From: DATEJJ01 sp051986465
Lineage (GTDB): Bacteria; Actinomycetota; Actinomycetes; Mycobacteriales; Micromonosporaceae
Length of the DNA stretch: 26,303 nt
Assembly: GCA_051986465.1 (NCBI GenBank)
Contig: JBPYFB010000279.1
Coordinates: forward strand, 1-26,303
Reading direction: 5' to 3'
The notes beneath the pieces are model-generated. The model did no database searches. It saw nothing but the letters and a program-made list of their open reading frames with translations, and was not told the origin of the DNA. Position 1 is the stretch's first letter. Each line of letters opens with the position of its first letter. Positions 8,258 to 16,762 of this stretch are shown here, one piece after another. A program made the position numbers and the translations under genes.

Positions 8258-8989
8258 GTGCGGCTGCGGGTGCTGTCGTACAACGTGCACGGCCTGCGCG
8301 GCGACCAGGGCGCGCTGCGGTCGCTGGTCCGCGCGGCCGAACCCGACGTGGTCGTCGCGCAGGAGGCGCCCCGGCGGCTGCGCTGGCGTACCCGCTGCGC
8401 CACGCTCGCCCGCGACCTCGACCTGCTCTACGCCGCGGGTGGCGGTACCGCGATGGGCAACCTGATCCTGACCAGCCACCGGGTACGGGTACACGAGACC
8501 TGGTGCCTGCGCTTCCCGCTGACCCCCGGCCGGCACCTGCGGGGCGCCGCCTTCGCCAGCGCGAGCGTCGGTCCGGTCCGGTTCGTGGTGGCCGGCTCGC
8601 ACCTGTCGACCGCTGCGGCCGAGCGGCAGGCGCAGGCGGACCGGCTGGCCAAGGCGATCGCCGAGGCGAGCCCCGGCGTACCCGTGATCCTCGGCGTGGA
8701 CCTCAACGAGCCGCCCGGCGGGCCGGCCTGGCAGGCGCTCGGCGCCGGTCTGGTCGACGGTTCGCCCGATGGCCCCGCACCCACCTTCCCGGCGGCGAGC
8801 CCGAGCCGCCGCATCGACGCGGTACTCGCCGACCCCGCGGTACGAGTCGCGAGCTACCGGGTCCTTGCCACTCCGGCCGCGCGCCGGGCCAGCGATCACC
8901 TCCCGATCGTGGTCGACCTGGACGTACCGGCCGGCTCCGGCGCAGCGTTATCCGGGGTGGACAAGCGCCCGGCGCAGCCACGAAGATGA
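8258..8989 (+). CDS. Endonuclease/exonuclease/phosphatase (EEP) family protein
   Basis: A 243-aa metal-dependent hydrolase. All EEP signature positions are present: Asn9 in LSYNVHG, Glu36 in VVAQEAP, His115 in GSHLST, Asp148 and Asn150 in GVDLNE, Asp187 in RRIDAV, and the Asp-His pair 213-214 in ASDHLP. It should therefore cleave a phosphodiester or phosphomonoester (nucleic acid, inositol phosphate or sphingolipid); the substrate cannot be told. There is no signal peptide, so it is likely cytoplasmic. GTG 8258 is preceded by GAGGGGG, only 10 nt after glucokinase, suggesting one operon. A rare in-frame TTA leucine codon lies at 8948-8950 (residue 231), in the non-conserved tail. Confidence 0.88.
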   Translation: MRLRVLSYNVHGLRGDQGALRSLVRAAEPDVVVAQEAPRRLRWRTRCATLARDLDLLYAAGGGTAMGNLILTSHRVRVHETWCLRFPLTPGRHLRGAAFASASVGPVRFVVAGSHLSTAAAERQAQADRLAKAIAEASPGVPVILGVDLNEPPGGPAWQALGAGLVDGSPDGPAPTFPAASPSRRIDAVLADPAVRVASYRVLATPAARRASDHLPIVVDLDVPAGSGAALSGVDKRPAQPRR

Positions 8990-9024
8990 CCGCGCCGGGT
9001 TCTGGATAGTTCGAGGAGGAATGC

Positions 9025-10431
9025 GTGACGGGCGCGTCGGAGTCGACCAACTGGGAGGCCACCGGCGCCACGGCCTCGATCTGGCGGGCCGACCGGCCGG
9101 TGTACGACCGGGGCGAGACCGTCTGCGTGATCGGTGCGGGAGCCAGCGGCCTCGCCGCGATCAAGAACCTGCGCGAGCAGGGCTTCGCCGTCGACTGCTT
9201 CGAGCGGGAGACCGGCGTGGGCGGCGCCTGGAACTGGCGGCACTCGCGCAGCCCGGTCTACGCCAGCGCCCACCTCGTCTCGTCCAAGCCGGTCACCCAG
9301 TTCCCCGACTTCCCGATGCCGGACGACTGGCCCGACTACCCGCACCACGCCCAGGTGCACAGCTACCTGGAGCGGTACTGCGAGCACTTCGGGCTGCGCG
9401 AGCACGTCTGGTTCGGTACCGAGGTCACCCGGGTCGAGCCGGCCGAGGGCGGATACTGGGACGTGACGACCCGGGGGGCGCGCGGCGGCGCCGAGCGCAC
9501 CCAGCGGTACGCCGCCGTGGTGGTCGCCAACGGGCACAACTGGTCGCCGAAGCTGCCCGCGTACGAGGAGCTCGCCGGGTACCGGGGCGAGGTGATCCAC
9601 GCCTCGGCATACAAGGACGCCGCCCAGCTGCGCGGGCGCAAGGTCCTCGTGGTCGGCGGGGGCAACACCGGCTGCGACATCGCGGTCGAGGCAGCCCAGC
9701 AGGCGGCGCGCTGCTGGCATTCGACCCGGCGGGGTTACTGGTACGCGCCCAAGTACCTGTCCGGGCGCCCGGCCGACCAGGTCGGCGATCTGGTACGGGC
9801 GCTGCGGCTGCCGCTGCGCATCCGGCAGTGGCTGGTGCAGCGGGTACTGCGGCGCGGCGTCGGTGACCTGACCCGGTTCGGCCTGCCCCGACCGGACCAC
9901 CGGATCTACGAGACGCATCCGATCGTGAACAGCCTCCTCGTCTACTACATCGGCCACGGCGCGATCGTCCCCGTACCCGACGTGCGCCGGTTCGCCCGTA
10001 CCGGCGTCGAGCTGGTGAACGGGGAGACGATCGAACCGGACCTGGTCGTGATGGCCACCGGGTACCTGCCCCGCTTCGAGTTCCTCGCGCCGGACCTGAT
10101 CGGCGTCGACGCAAACGGGCAGCCCCACCTGTACCTGCACGCGTTCGCCCAGCAACACCCGACGCTGTTCGTCGCCGGGCTGCTCCAGCCCGACTCCGGC
10201 GTCTTCTCCCTCATGCACTGGCAGACGGTGGCGATCGCCCGGTGGCTGCGGCTGCGCGAGTCGGCACCGGACCGGGCCGCCACGTTCTGGTCGCAGACGC
10301 TGCGCGCCTCGCCGAAGAGGCTCACCGCGGCGTCGGTGAAGGAGTCCACCCGACACTGGTTCGAGGTCGACCACATCGTGTACCTGCGGGCGCTTCAGAA
10401 GGCCCTCGACCAGCTGGAGCCGGTGACGTGA
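9025..10431 (+). CDS. Flavin-containing monooxygenase (FMO/NAD(P)-binding)
   Basis: A 468-aa FAD- and NADPH-dependent monooxygenase. The FAD-binding glycine motif VIGAGASGLAAIKNL is at 35-49, the FMO fingerprint (aromatic-x-G-xxx-H-xxx-aromatic) appears as YRGEVIHASAY at 186-196, and the NADPH glycine motif VVGGGNTGCDIA at 209-220, followed by ATGYLPRFEF near the end of the core. The linker of the fingerprint fits N/S-oxygenating FMOs better than type I Baeyer-Villiger enzymes, but the two overlap. GTG 9025 has a strong GAGGAGGA 4 nt upstream. The stop overlaps the start of the alpha/beta-hydrolase gene (GTGA at 10428-10431), so the two proteins are made together and probably act together. 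The substrate is unknown. Confidence 0.92.
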   Translation: MTGASESTNWEATGATASIWRADRPVYDRGETVCVIGAGASGLAAIKNLREQGFAVDCFERETGVGGAWNWRHSRSPVYASAHLVSSKPVTQFPDFPMPDDWPDYPHHAQVHSYLERYCEHFGLREHVWFGTEVTRVEPAEGGYWDVTTRGARGGAERTQRYAAVVVANGHNWSPKLPAYEELAGYRGEVIHASAYKDAAQLRGRKVLVVGGGNTGCDIAVEAAQQAARCWHSTRRGYWYAPKYLSGRPADQVGDLVRALRLPLRIRQWLVQRVLRRGVGDLTRFGLPRPDHRIYETHPIVNSLLVYYIGHGAIVPVPDVRRFARTGVELVNGETIEPDLVVMATGYLPRFEFLAPDLIGVDANGQPHLYLHAFAQQHPTLFVAGLLQPDSGVFSLMHWQTVAIARWLRLRESAPDRAATFWSQTLRASPKRLTAASVKESTRHWFEVDHIVYLRALQKALDQLEPVT

Positions 10432-11228
10432 GCCGCACCAAGATCGTACGCTCGCTGGAGTGGGCGTACCCGCCCCGACCGGTACCCCGGGAGGTGCGCT
10501 CCGTGCCGTCCGTACTGGACGAGCCGCACCCGCCCGTGCTGTTCGTACCCGGGTTCGGGCATGGCGCCTGGGCCTTCTCCGAGCACTGGCTGGAGCGTAC
10601 GGCGGCGCGGGGCTTCCCGGCGCACGCGCTGAGCCTGCGCGGCCACGGTACGAGCGGCTCGGCGCGGCGGACGACGCTGCGCGCATACGTTCACGACGTG
10701 GTCCAGGTGGCGGCGAGCCTGCCCCGGCAGGCGGTGCTGGTGGGGCACGGCGCCGGCGCCCTCGTCGTCGCGAAGGCGATGGCGCGCTATCCGGCGCGGG
10801 CGGGGGTGCTGGTCGCGCCGGTCCTGGGTGGACTGCGGATGGCGGCCAGCGCGTTCGTCGCCAACCCGTTCGGTACCGGGCCGGCGCTGTTGGGCGGCGC
10901 GCTACGGCCGCGGCGCGGGCAGCTGTTCAGCCGGGAGCTGGAGACCGCTACGGCCCGCGGGTACGCCTCCCGGCTGGGCCGGGCGGCGCCGCTGGCGCAG
11001 CTGCAGCTGCTGGCCCCGGGTGCTCTGGAGCGTCCCGCCGGCGACCCGCCGGTGCTCGTCGTGGGCAGCCCGGACGACCGGATCGTCTCGCGCGCGGCCC
11101 TGGCCCGCGCCGCCCGGGCCTACGGTGGCGCGCCGCTGCTGTTTCCCGGCATGGGTCACGATCTGATGCTGGACGCCCGCTGGCACGAGCCGCTGGACGC
11201 GATCTTGGACTGGCTCGACAAGGGCTGA
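10428..11228 (+). CDS. Alpha/beta-hydrolase fold protein lacking the nucleophile serine
   Basis: A 266-aa alpha/beta-hydrolase coupled to the FMO gene by a GTGA overlap. The oxyanion motif FVPGFGHGAWAF is at 39-50 and SLRGHGTSG at 69-77. The nucleophile elbow reads VGHGAG (105-110): the expected serine in GxSxG is Gly108 (codon GGC, one base from AGC), while the acid (SPDDR, Asp216/217) and histidine (GMGHD, His244) of the triad remain. Classical esterase activity therefore looks lost, or the protein uses another chemistry, for example as a lyase, a cofactor-free enzyme or a partner of the FMO. The fold is otherwise complete, with no frameshift. A sequencing error at one base would also explain it. 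Confidence 0.88.
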   Translation: MSRTKIVRSLEWAYPPRPVPREVRSVPSVLDEPHPPVLFVPGFGHGAWAFSEHWLERTAARGFPAHALSLRGHGTSGSARRTTLRAYVHDVVQVAASLPRQAVLVGHGAGALVVAKAMARYPARAGVLVAPVLGGLRMAASAFVANPFGTGPALLGGALRPRRGQLFSRELETATARGYASRLGRAAPLAQLQLLAPGALERPAGDPPVLVVGSPDDRIVSRAALARAARAYGGAPLLFPGMGHDLMLDARWHEPLDAILDWLDKG

Positions 11229-11241
11229 CTCTGCGGCAACC

Positions 11242-12006
11242 TCAGACGACGGCGCCGTCGTCGGGGTCGTCCGTATCGTCGTCGTTGCCGGAGCGCAGCC
11301 GCCAGACCAGCGCGATGAACCCGGCGAGGATGCCGGCGAAGCCGATCACCATCGTGAGGTTCTCCTGGACGCCGAGCAGGCCAGGGTTGAAGAACAGCAC
11401 CAGGCCGGCCACGATCGACAGGATCGACACGATCGCCACCGGCGACAGTCGCGGCAGCGGCGGGGGCGGCGGCGGTGTGTACCCTTCCTCGTCCTCGTCG
11501 GGCAGGCCGGCGCCGAACGTGTCCAGTCCGTCCAGCAGCGCCACCTCGGGCGGCGGCAGTTCGACGGTGGTGCGCGTCCAGCGGGGCAGCGCGGCCTCGC
11601 CGGTGGACTCCTCCTCGGCCACGTCCTCCGCCTCCGGCCAGGGCGCCTGGTCCGCGGCGATCTGCACGTCGAACCCGGCGACGATGCCCGCGAAGGTCTC
11701 GTCGATCTCCGCGTCGTCGTCCGTGCCGGTGAGGTCGGCGCTGGTCAGCTGCGCGAGGTAGTCGCGCGCGGTGTCGAGGTGCTCGCGGTCGACCCACAGC
11801 CGGTCGGTGGGCGGGCTGGGCAGGGTCGTGGTGCGGGTGATCGGGTGCAGGTCGGCGGCGGGTTGCAGGTACGCGGCGATGCCGCGCAGCCCCAGTACGT
11901 CGAGGAGGTGTTCGCCGACCCTGGGGTCCACGTCGCCGGCTGCCGCGTAGGCAGCGGCGACGAGCCCGTTGTCCCGCCGTCCCCGGCGGGCACCGCCCGA
12001 TGCCAC
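11242..12006 (-). CDS. DUF2007-like/two-TM membrane protein
   Basis: A 254-aa protein of unknown function. GTG 12006 is chosen because AGGGGAGG sits 5 nt upstream; longer in-frame starts back to 12159 run through the intergenic region. Residues 1-90 include LGLRGIAAYLQPA and DRLWVDREHLDTARDYLAQL, the layout of a small DUF2007-like domain (two halves joined by a variable loop); that assignment is tentative. An acidic linker and a polyproline stretch (YTPPPPPPLPRL) lead to two hydrophobic helices at about 190-212 and 217-237, then an Asp-rich tail. It is probably membrane-bound with a large cytoplasmic N-terminal part. It is convergent with the hydrolase gene (13-nt gap) and divergent from plsC. 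Confidence 0.75.
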   Translation of the reverse strand: MASGGARRGRRDNGLVAAAYAAAGDVDPRVGEHLLDVLGLRGIAAYLQPAADLHPITRTTTLPSPPTDRLWVDREHLDTARDYLAQLTSADLTGTDDDAEIDETFAGIVAGFDVQIAADQAPWPEAEDVAEEESTGEAALPRWTRTTVELPPPEVALLDGLDTFGAGLPDEDEEGYTPPPPPPLPRLSPVAIVSILSIVAGLVLFFNPGLLGVQENLTMVIGFAGILAGFIALVWRLRSGNDDDTDDPDDGAVV

Positions 12007-12077
12007 CTGGACCTCCCCTGAGCGAACGCAGTCTCCGGCTTGAATCGTGACACGGCGGCGCTTGTTAGGGGAGTGCG

Positions 12078-12107
12078 TTGTGGTGTGCCGTATTCGCTTC
12101 GTAGGCT
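12078..12107 (+). promoter_or_regulatory. Candidate sigma70-type promoter for the plsC gene
   Basis: TTGTGG (12078-12083), an 18-nt spacer and TAGGCT (12102-12107) match a housekeeping actinobacterial promoter. Transcription would start near 12114, giving a leader of about 60 nt before GTG 12174 with its own SD. Confidence 0.42.
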
Positions 12108-12173
12108 CATTGCGCGCGTCATTGACGACCGGGGTGCCATCCCGCTTTGGCTGCGTCACTGGAAGGGGCGTGC

Positions 12174-12887
12174 GTGGTCTACTGGCTGCTGAAGTACGTC
12201 ATCCTCGGCCCATGGCTGCGGTTGATCTTCCGGCCTCGTGTCGAGGGGCGCGAGAACGTACCCCGGCACGGTTCCGCAATCATCGCGAGCAACCACCTGT
12301 CCTTCGCCGATTCGATCTTCATGCCGCTGATGGTCAAGCGCCGCGTCACGTTCGTGGCCAAGGCCGAGTACTTCACGGGCAAGGGGTTGCGCGGCTTCCT
12401 GGTCCGGATGTTCTTCGTCGGTACCGGCACCATCCCGGTGGACCGCTCGGGCGGGCGGGCGGCGCAGGCCGCGATCGATACCGGGCTGCGCATTCTCAGC
12501 GAGGGCAAGCTCTTCGGTATCTATCCGGAAGGCACTAGATCGCCTGATGGGCGCCTTTACCGGGGAAAGACGGGCGTGGCCCGGCTTGCCCTGGAAAGCG
12601 GCGCATCCGTCATTTCGGTCGTGATGCTCAACGCCGACGAGATCCAGCCACCCGGCAAGAAACTGCCCCGGCTGTTGCGCCCGCACATCCGCTTCGGCAA
12701 GCCGCTGGACTTCTCCCGGTACCAGGGCATGGCGGGGGACCGGTTCATCGAGCGGGCGGTGACCGACGAGATCATGTACGAGCTGATGGAGCTGTCCGGC
12801 CGCGAGTACGTCGACGTGTACGCGCAGAAGGTCAAGTCGGGGCAGGAGAAGGAGCAGCCCACCGCCACGACGCCGGTCGCGGCCTGA
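12174..12887 (+). CDS. plsC: 1-acyl-sn-glycerol-3-phosphate acyltransferase (PlsC family)
   Basis: A 237-aa acyltransferase that would add an acyl chain to lysophosphatidic acid or a related acceptor. The catalytic motif HLSFAD (HX4D, His41 and Asp46) lies after ASN, and the acceptor phosphate motif PEGTRSPDG at 118-126 is intact; a third block (GTIPVDR) is at about 85-91. An N-terminal hydrophobic stretch (residues 2-18) fits membrane association. GTG 12174 is chosen over TTG 12147 because GGAAGGGG sits 6 nt upstream. The stop directly abuts the stop of the convergent cyclase gene. As I recall, a homologous acyltransferase (Rv2182c) lies in the matching M. tuberculosis block. The exact acceptor is not visible from sequence. 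Confidence 0.9.
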   Translation: MVYWLLKYVILGPWLRLIFRPRVEGRENVPRHGSAIIASNHLSFADSIFMPLMVKRRVTFVAKAEYFTGKGLRGFLVRMFFVGTGTIPVDRSGGRAAQAAIDTGLRILSEGKLFGIYPEGTRSPDGRLYRGKTGVARLALESGASVISVVMLNADEIQPPGKKLPRLLRPHIRFGKPLDFSRYQGMAGDRFIERAVTDEIMYELMELSGREYVDVYAQKVKSGQEKEQPTATTPVAA

Positions 12888-15800
12888 TCAGCCCAGCCCG
12901 TCGAGCAGGCGTACGGCCCGGTTGCGCTCGGCGAACGCGGTGACCTCGGCGGCGATGGGTACGGCGCGCTCCGGCTGGCCGGACGCGATCAGCGCCCGTA
13001 CCGCCGCCGCCTGCGCGAGCACCCGGTCGGTCGCGTTGCCCATCTCCGCGTAGAGCTGGGCGGCGTGCAGGTGCTGCTCCGGGTCGCCGGCGAGCACACC
13101 GGACAGCGTCGCCACCGCCGCCCGTATCCACGGCGTGTGCCGGGCGCTGCGCTCCAGCATCGCCCGTACCCGCGTCGCCTGGTCGCCGCCGAGCGCGGCC
13201 CCGGCGTTGGCCGCGGCCGCCACCCACTCGCCCCACGCCAGCATGCGCGTCGTCGACCAGTCCTCGTCGAGCTCCGCGAGCAGCGCGGTGGCCGCCCCGG
13301 CCCGGTCCTGCAGGGCCCGGCACAGCGCCGCGTGCGCCAGCGTCGAGCGCAGGACGCGGTGGAAGCCACTGCGCCGGGCGGCGTCGACGGCCTGGTCGAT
13401 GGCGTCCGGACCGGTGTCGCTGGCCAGCCGCTCGCCGCGCAGCAGGCGCAGCCACACCGACTGCGGCACGTGGTGGTCCCACTCCGTGCTGGGCTGGCTC
13501 ATCGAGACGGCCGCGGCGTCGATCGCGGTACCCCAGTCGCCGTTGAAGTACGCCTGCTGGCACTCCCGGGCGAACTTCGTCGACAGGCCGTGGTTGCCGG
13601 CCAGGTCGATGCCGCGGTGCTCGTCGAGCAGCCGGTCGGAGCCGGCGATGTCGCCTTCCTCGAGGGTTGCCCAGGCGAGGTTCTGCACGGCCCGCCGCCG
13701 GCTGGACAGCCCGTGCCGGCGGCAGTGTTCGGTGATGTCGGCGAGCGCCGCGAAGCCCGACGGGTCGCCGATCGCGTACCGGCCGGTGGCGAGCGTGATC
13801 CGGGAGTTCGCCCGGACCTCGACCAGACCGAGCCGCTCGGCCATCTCCGCCGCCGCGTTCGCCGCCGCGATCGCCGGCTCGTGCTCGAAGTTGAGCATGT
13901 GTACCCGCGCCAGCTCGTGCAGCGCCTCCGCCTTCTCCTCGGTGTCGGGCAGGTCGGCGTAGAGCTCCACGGCCTGGTCCAGGTAGCGCAGCGTGCCGGC
14001 CCGGTCCGCGCACGTCCAGGCGACCGTACCGAGCAGCGTGTACCCGTGCGCGGCCTCGGCCCGCCGCCCCGCCGAGAACAGCGTCCCGGCGAGCATGGCC
14101 AGCCGCTCCGCCCCGCCGCCGGCGAGGAACACGTCGCTGTCGCGGTAGAACTCGAGTTCGGCGGCGAACAGGTCGAGCGCGGGATCGTCGTCGAGCTTCA
14201 GGCCCCGCGCCCGGGCCACCCACTGCGCCGCCGTGTCCATGGCGTGCAGCGCGTACGCCCGCCGGGCCGCCTTCTGCATCGCCACCCGGGCCGGATGCGC
14301 GTACGGTGCCGGATCCGCGCCGAGGGTACGGGCGATCTCGTGCGCGGCCCAGCGGTGGTTGGCGAGTACCTCCGCGAGGTCGGTCTGCCGGCCGCCCGAT
14401 ACCGCCTCCAGCCAGTCCGCGGTGCGCTGGTGCCGGGCGACCCGCTCGGCGCGGGGCAGGCGCTGGTAGCACACGTCGCGGACGAGTACGTGCCGGAACC
14501 GGTACTCCAGTTGATCCGCCATCTTGGACGATGCCATCTCCTGGATCAGGTCGCGCTGGGCCAGCCGGCGCAGCGCCCACTCCACCGCCTCGACCGGGCG
14601 CCCGACCGCCGCCGCCACCGCGCCCGGCCAGAACTCCCGGCCGACCACCGCGGCCGCCTGCAGCACTGCCCGGTCGGCCGGATCCAGCAGGTCCAGCCGG
14701 TTGGCGATGACCGCCTGCACGTTGTCGGGCATCGGTGGCGCTTCCTGTCCGTCGGAAGTCCACTGTGGACCAACGGCGCGCAGTACCCCGCCCTCGACCA
14801 GCATCCGCACGTACTCCTGCGCGTACAGCGGATTGCCGTCGGCGAGCTCGACCAGCGGGTACGGTGCCTTCGCCGCGAACGCCTGGCCGAACATGAGCGA
14901 GTACATGGTGCTGATGTCGCTGTCCCGCAACGGGGTCAGCGAGATCGACACGGTGCCGCTGATCGTGTTGGTCCAGCGCGGGTACTGGTCGCGCAGTACG
15001 GGCCGGGCCGTACACAGGATGAGCAGCGGCAGGTCGCGGGCTGACGCGCCGAGCATCTCGATGAAGCGCAGCATCCCCTCGTCGGCCCAGTGCAGGTCTT
15101 CGAAGGCGAGCACGGTTGGGCGCCGGGCCGCCATCAGCAGCACGAAGCGCCGCCATGCCCCCTCGGTCTCGGCGGACGCCAGCCGGGAACCAGGCAGGCC
15201 CAGCAGCGGGCCGAGGGCGTCGGCGAGGCGCAGCGCCTCGTGCGCGTCGGCGAGCTCGGCCAGCACCTCCTCCAACCGGCTGCGGGCGGTCGTCTCGTCG
15301 TCGGAGTCGAGGATGCCGGCGCTGGCCTTCACGATGTCGGCGAGCGCGGCGAAGGTGACGTCCTCCCCGAACGGCGGGGAGTGCCCGACGAGCCAGGTGA
15401 CCGGCGGGTCGACCAGCCGGGAGGCGTGCCTGGCCAGCTCGCGCAGCAGCCGGGATTTGCCGATACCGGCCTCGCCGAAGACCGTGATCAGTTGCGGTAC
15501 CCGGTTGCGTACGGTGCGGTGCAGGGCGTTGATCAGCAAAGCCCGCTCGTGCTCGCGGTCCACCATCGGGGTGCTCTCCGCGTTGCCGCCCTCGGGCCGG
15601 CTGGCCCGTGCGGCGATCGCGAGCCACACCCGGCTGCTCTGCGAGCGGCCCCGCAGCACGACCGGCGCCTGCTCCTCGTACTCGATGTCGTGACTGGTGG
15701 CCGCCTGGGTCGTCGCGCAGACGTAGACGCCGCCGGCCGGTGCGACGGCCTGCAGCCGGGCCGCCGTGTTCACCACGTCGCCGGCGACGATCGCCTGGCC

Positions 15801-16397
15801 GCCGTCGTGCGCGGCGGCGATGTCCACCAGCGCCTCGCCGGTGGCGATGCCGACCCGGAAGTGCAGGGCGGTGCCGTCCGCGCCGGAGTGGCCCAGTACC
15901 CGCTGCAGTTCCAGCCCCGCGCGTACGCAGCGCAGGGCGTCGTTCTCGGTGGCGACGGGCGCGCCGAACAGCGCCATCACGGCGTCGCCGATGTACTTTT
16001 CGACCACCCCGCCGTACTGGCGGATCACCCGCCGCACCGTGCCGAAGTAGTTGTTCTGCATGACCCGTACCTGCTCGGGGTCGATCGTCTCGGCGTACCC
16101 GGTGAACTCCACGACGTCGATGAACAGGACGCTGACCCGGCGGCGGTCCTCCAGGCGCAGCGCGGGTACCTCGCCGAGCGCGCTGCCACACCCTGTGCAG
16201 AAGGCGGTGCCCGGCTCGACACCGCGGCCGCAGTTGCCGCACGTCTTGCGCAGGCTCACACCGCACCCACCGCAGAACCGATCGGTCGGCTCGGCGGCCC
16301 GGCCGCAGTTGGTGCAAATGGGTTGGATCGGCTTCTCCGTGTGGGTTTGGCCAGTACCAGCGTCCAGTATGGTGGCACGCTGTTCAGGCTGGGCCAA
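12888..16397 (-). CDS. Zinc-ribbon / class III adenylate cyclase / STAND-type AAA ATPase multidomain protein
   Basis: About 1169 aa. Two zinc ribbons hold four CxxC pairs (Cys28/31/42/45 and 53/56/67/70). The class III cyclase domain (about 86-255) has every catalytic position: metal Asp94 (FIDVVEFT) and Asp138 (EKYIGDAVM), adenine-specifying Lys134 and Asp207, and transition-state Asn210 and Arg214 (GDVVNTAARL). Activity as an adenylate cyclase is therefore predicted. A P-loop ATPase follows, with Walker A GEAGIGKS at about 308-315 and Walker B VLAFEDLHWAD at about 429-439, then a roughly 600-residue helical, TPR-like region. The layout resembles large actinobacterial and mycobacterial cyclase-ATPase regulators. 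The start is uncertain: no in-frame ATG or GTG precedes the zinc ribbon within the intergenic gap, and TTG 16397 is the only standard candidate, without a clear SD. Confidence 0.88.
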   Translation of the reverse strand: MAQPEQRATILDAGTGQTHTEKPIQPICTNCGRAAEPTDRFCGGCGVSLRKTCGNCGRGVEPGTAFCTGCGSALGEVPALRLEDRRRVSVLFIDVVEFTGYAETIDPEQVRVMQNNYFGTVRRVIRQYGGVVEKYIGDAVMALFGAPVATENDALRCVRAGLELQRVLGHSGADGTALHFRVGIATGEALVDIAAAHDGGQAIVAGDVVNTAARLQAVAPAGGVYVCATTQAATSHDIEYEEQAPVVLRGRSQSSRVWLAIAARASRPEGGNAESTPMVDREHERALLINALHRTVRNRVPQLITVFGEAGIGKSRLLRELARHASRLVDPPVTWLVGHSPPFGEDVTFAALADIVKASAGILDSDDETTARSRLEEVLAELADAHEALRLADALGPLLGLPGSRLASAETEGAWRRFVLLMAARRPTVLAFEDLHWADEGMLRFIEMLGASARDLPLLILCTARPVLRDQYPRWTNTISGTVSISLTPLRDSDISTMYSLMFGQAFAAKAPYPLVELADGNPLYAQEYVRMLVEGGVLRAVGPQWTSDGQEAPPMPDNVQAVIANRLDLLDPADRAVLQAAAVVGREFWPGAVAAAVGRPVEAVEWALRRLAQRDLIQEMASSKMADQLEYRFRHVLVRDVCYQRLPRAERVARHQRTADWLEAVSGGRQTDLAEVLANHRWAAHEIARTLGADPAPYAHPARVAMQKAARRAYALHAMDTAAQWVARARGLKLDDDPALDLFAAELEFYRDSDVFLAGGGAERLAMLAGTLFSAGRRAEAAHGYTLLGTVAWTCADRAGTLRYLDQAVELYADLPDTEEKAEALHELARVHMLNFEHEPAIAAANAAAEMAERLGLVEVRANSRITLATGRYAIGDPSGFAALADITEHCRRHGLSSRRRAVQNLAWATLEEGDIAGSDRLLDEHRGIDLAGNHGLSTKFARECQQAYFNGDWGTAIDAAAVSMSQPSTEWDHHVPQSVWLRLLRGERLASDTGPDAIDQAVDAARRSGFHRVLRSTLAHAALCRALQDRAGAATALLAELDEDWSTTRMLAWGEWVAAAANAGAALGGDQATRVRAMLERSARHTPWIRAAVATLSGVLAGDPEQHLHAAQLYAEMGNATDRVLAQAAAVRALIASGQPERAVPIAAEVTAFAERNRAVRLLDGLG

Positions 16398-16443
16398 GGT
16401 GCCGGCAAGTCGACAAGGGACACCGATCGGCTGTTTCGCCGGA

Positions 16444-16449
16444 TAGAGT
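16444..16449 (+). promoter_or_regulatory. Candidate -10 box TAGAGT upstream of the small acidic protein gene
   Basis: TAGAGT lies about 40 nt before GTG 16489. No convincing -35 box is seen at normal spacing, so this is a weak call. Confidence 0.25.
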
Positions 16450-16488
16450 GCGACGATTCCCGGGTCGTGTGAACAGAGGGGCGCAGAG

Positions 16489-16743
16489 GTGTACGTGCGA
16501 CTGGCCGCCGCCTGGACCGATCCGGCGGGTGCGGTGCATGGCGCTGGCGAGATCGTCGACATCGACGTGGTCACCCTCGCCGAACTGGAGGAGCTGGGCG
16601 TGGTCGACAACGGTGAAGGCGCGGGCCCCGACTGGGTCGGGCCGGGCGTCGAGGATGACGGGACAGGATCGTGGGTCGGCCCGGGCGACGAGCCGGGCAC
16701 GGACGACGACAACGAAGAGGCCGAGGACCAGGCCGACGAGTAG
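16489..16743 (+). CDS. Small acidic hypothetical protein
   Basis: An 84-aa protein of unrecognised function starting at GTG 16489 with GAGGGG 7 nt upstream. The first half (YVRLAAAWTDPAGAVHGAG, then a Val/Asp-rich stretch and LAELEELGVV) looks like a small beta-rich fold ending in a helix. The second half is low-complexity and very acidic (GDEPGTDDDNEEAEDQADE), so the protein is strongly negative and partly disordered. I recall similar short proteins near phage head-tail genes, but nothing else here looks phage-derived. It diverges from the cyclase gene over 91 nt and is convergent with the MFS gene, 19 nt apart. Possible roles include binding a basic partner; none is shown. Confidence 0.68.
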   Translation: MYVRLAAAWTDPAGAVHGAGEIVDIDVVTLAELEELGVVDNGEGAGPDWVGPGVEDDGTGSWVGPGDEPGTDDDNEEAEDQADE

Positions 16744-16762
16744 GGCCGGGGAGTAGGCGGGC

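Noticed and set aside
12832..16317. 1161-codon open frame antiparallel/out of frame with the cyclase
   Set aside because: Its translation is low-complexity Arg/Gly/Ala, while the other frame on the same strand encodes all cyclase and ATPase motifs.
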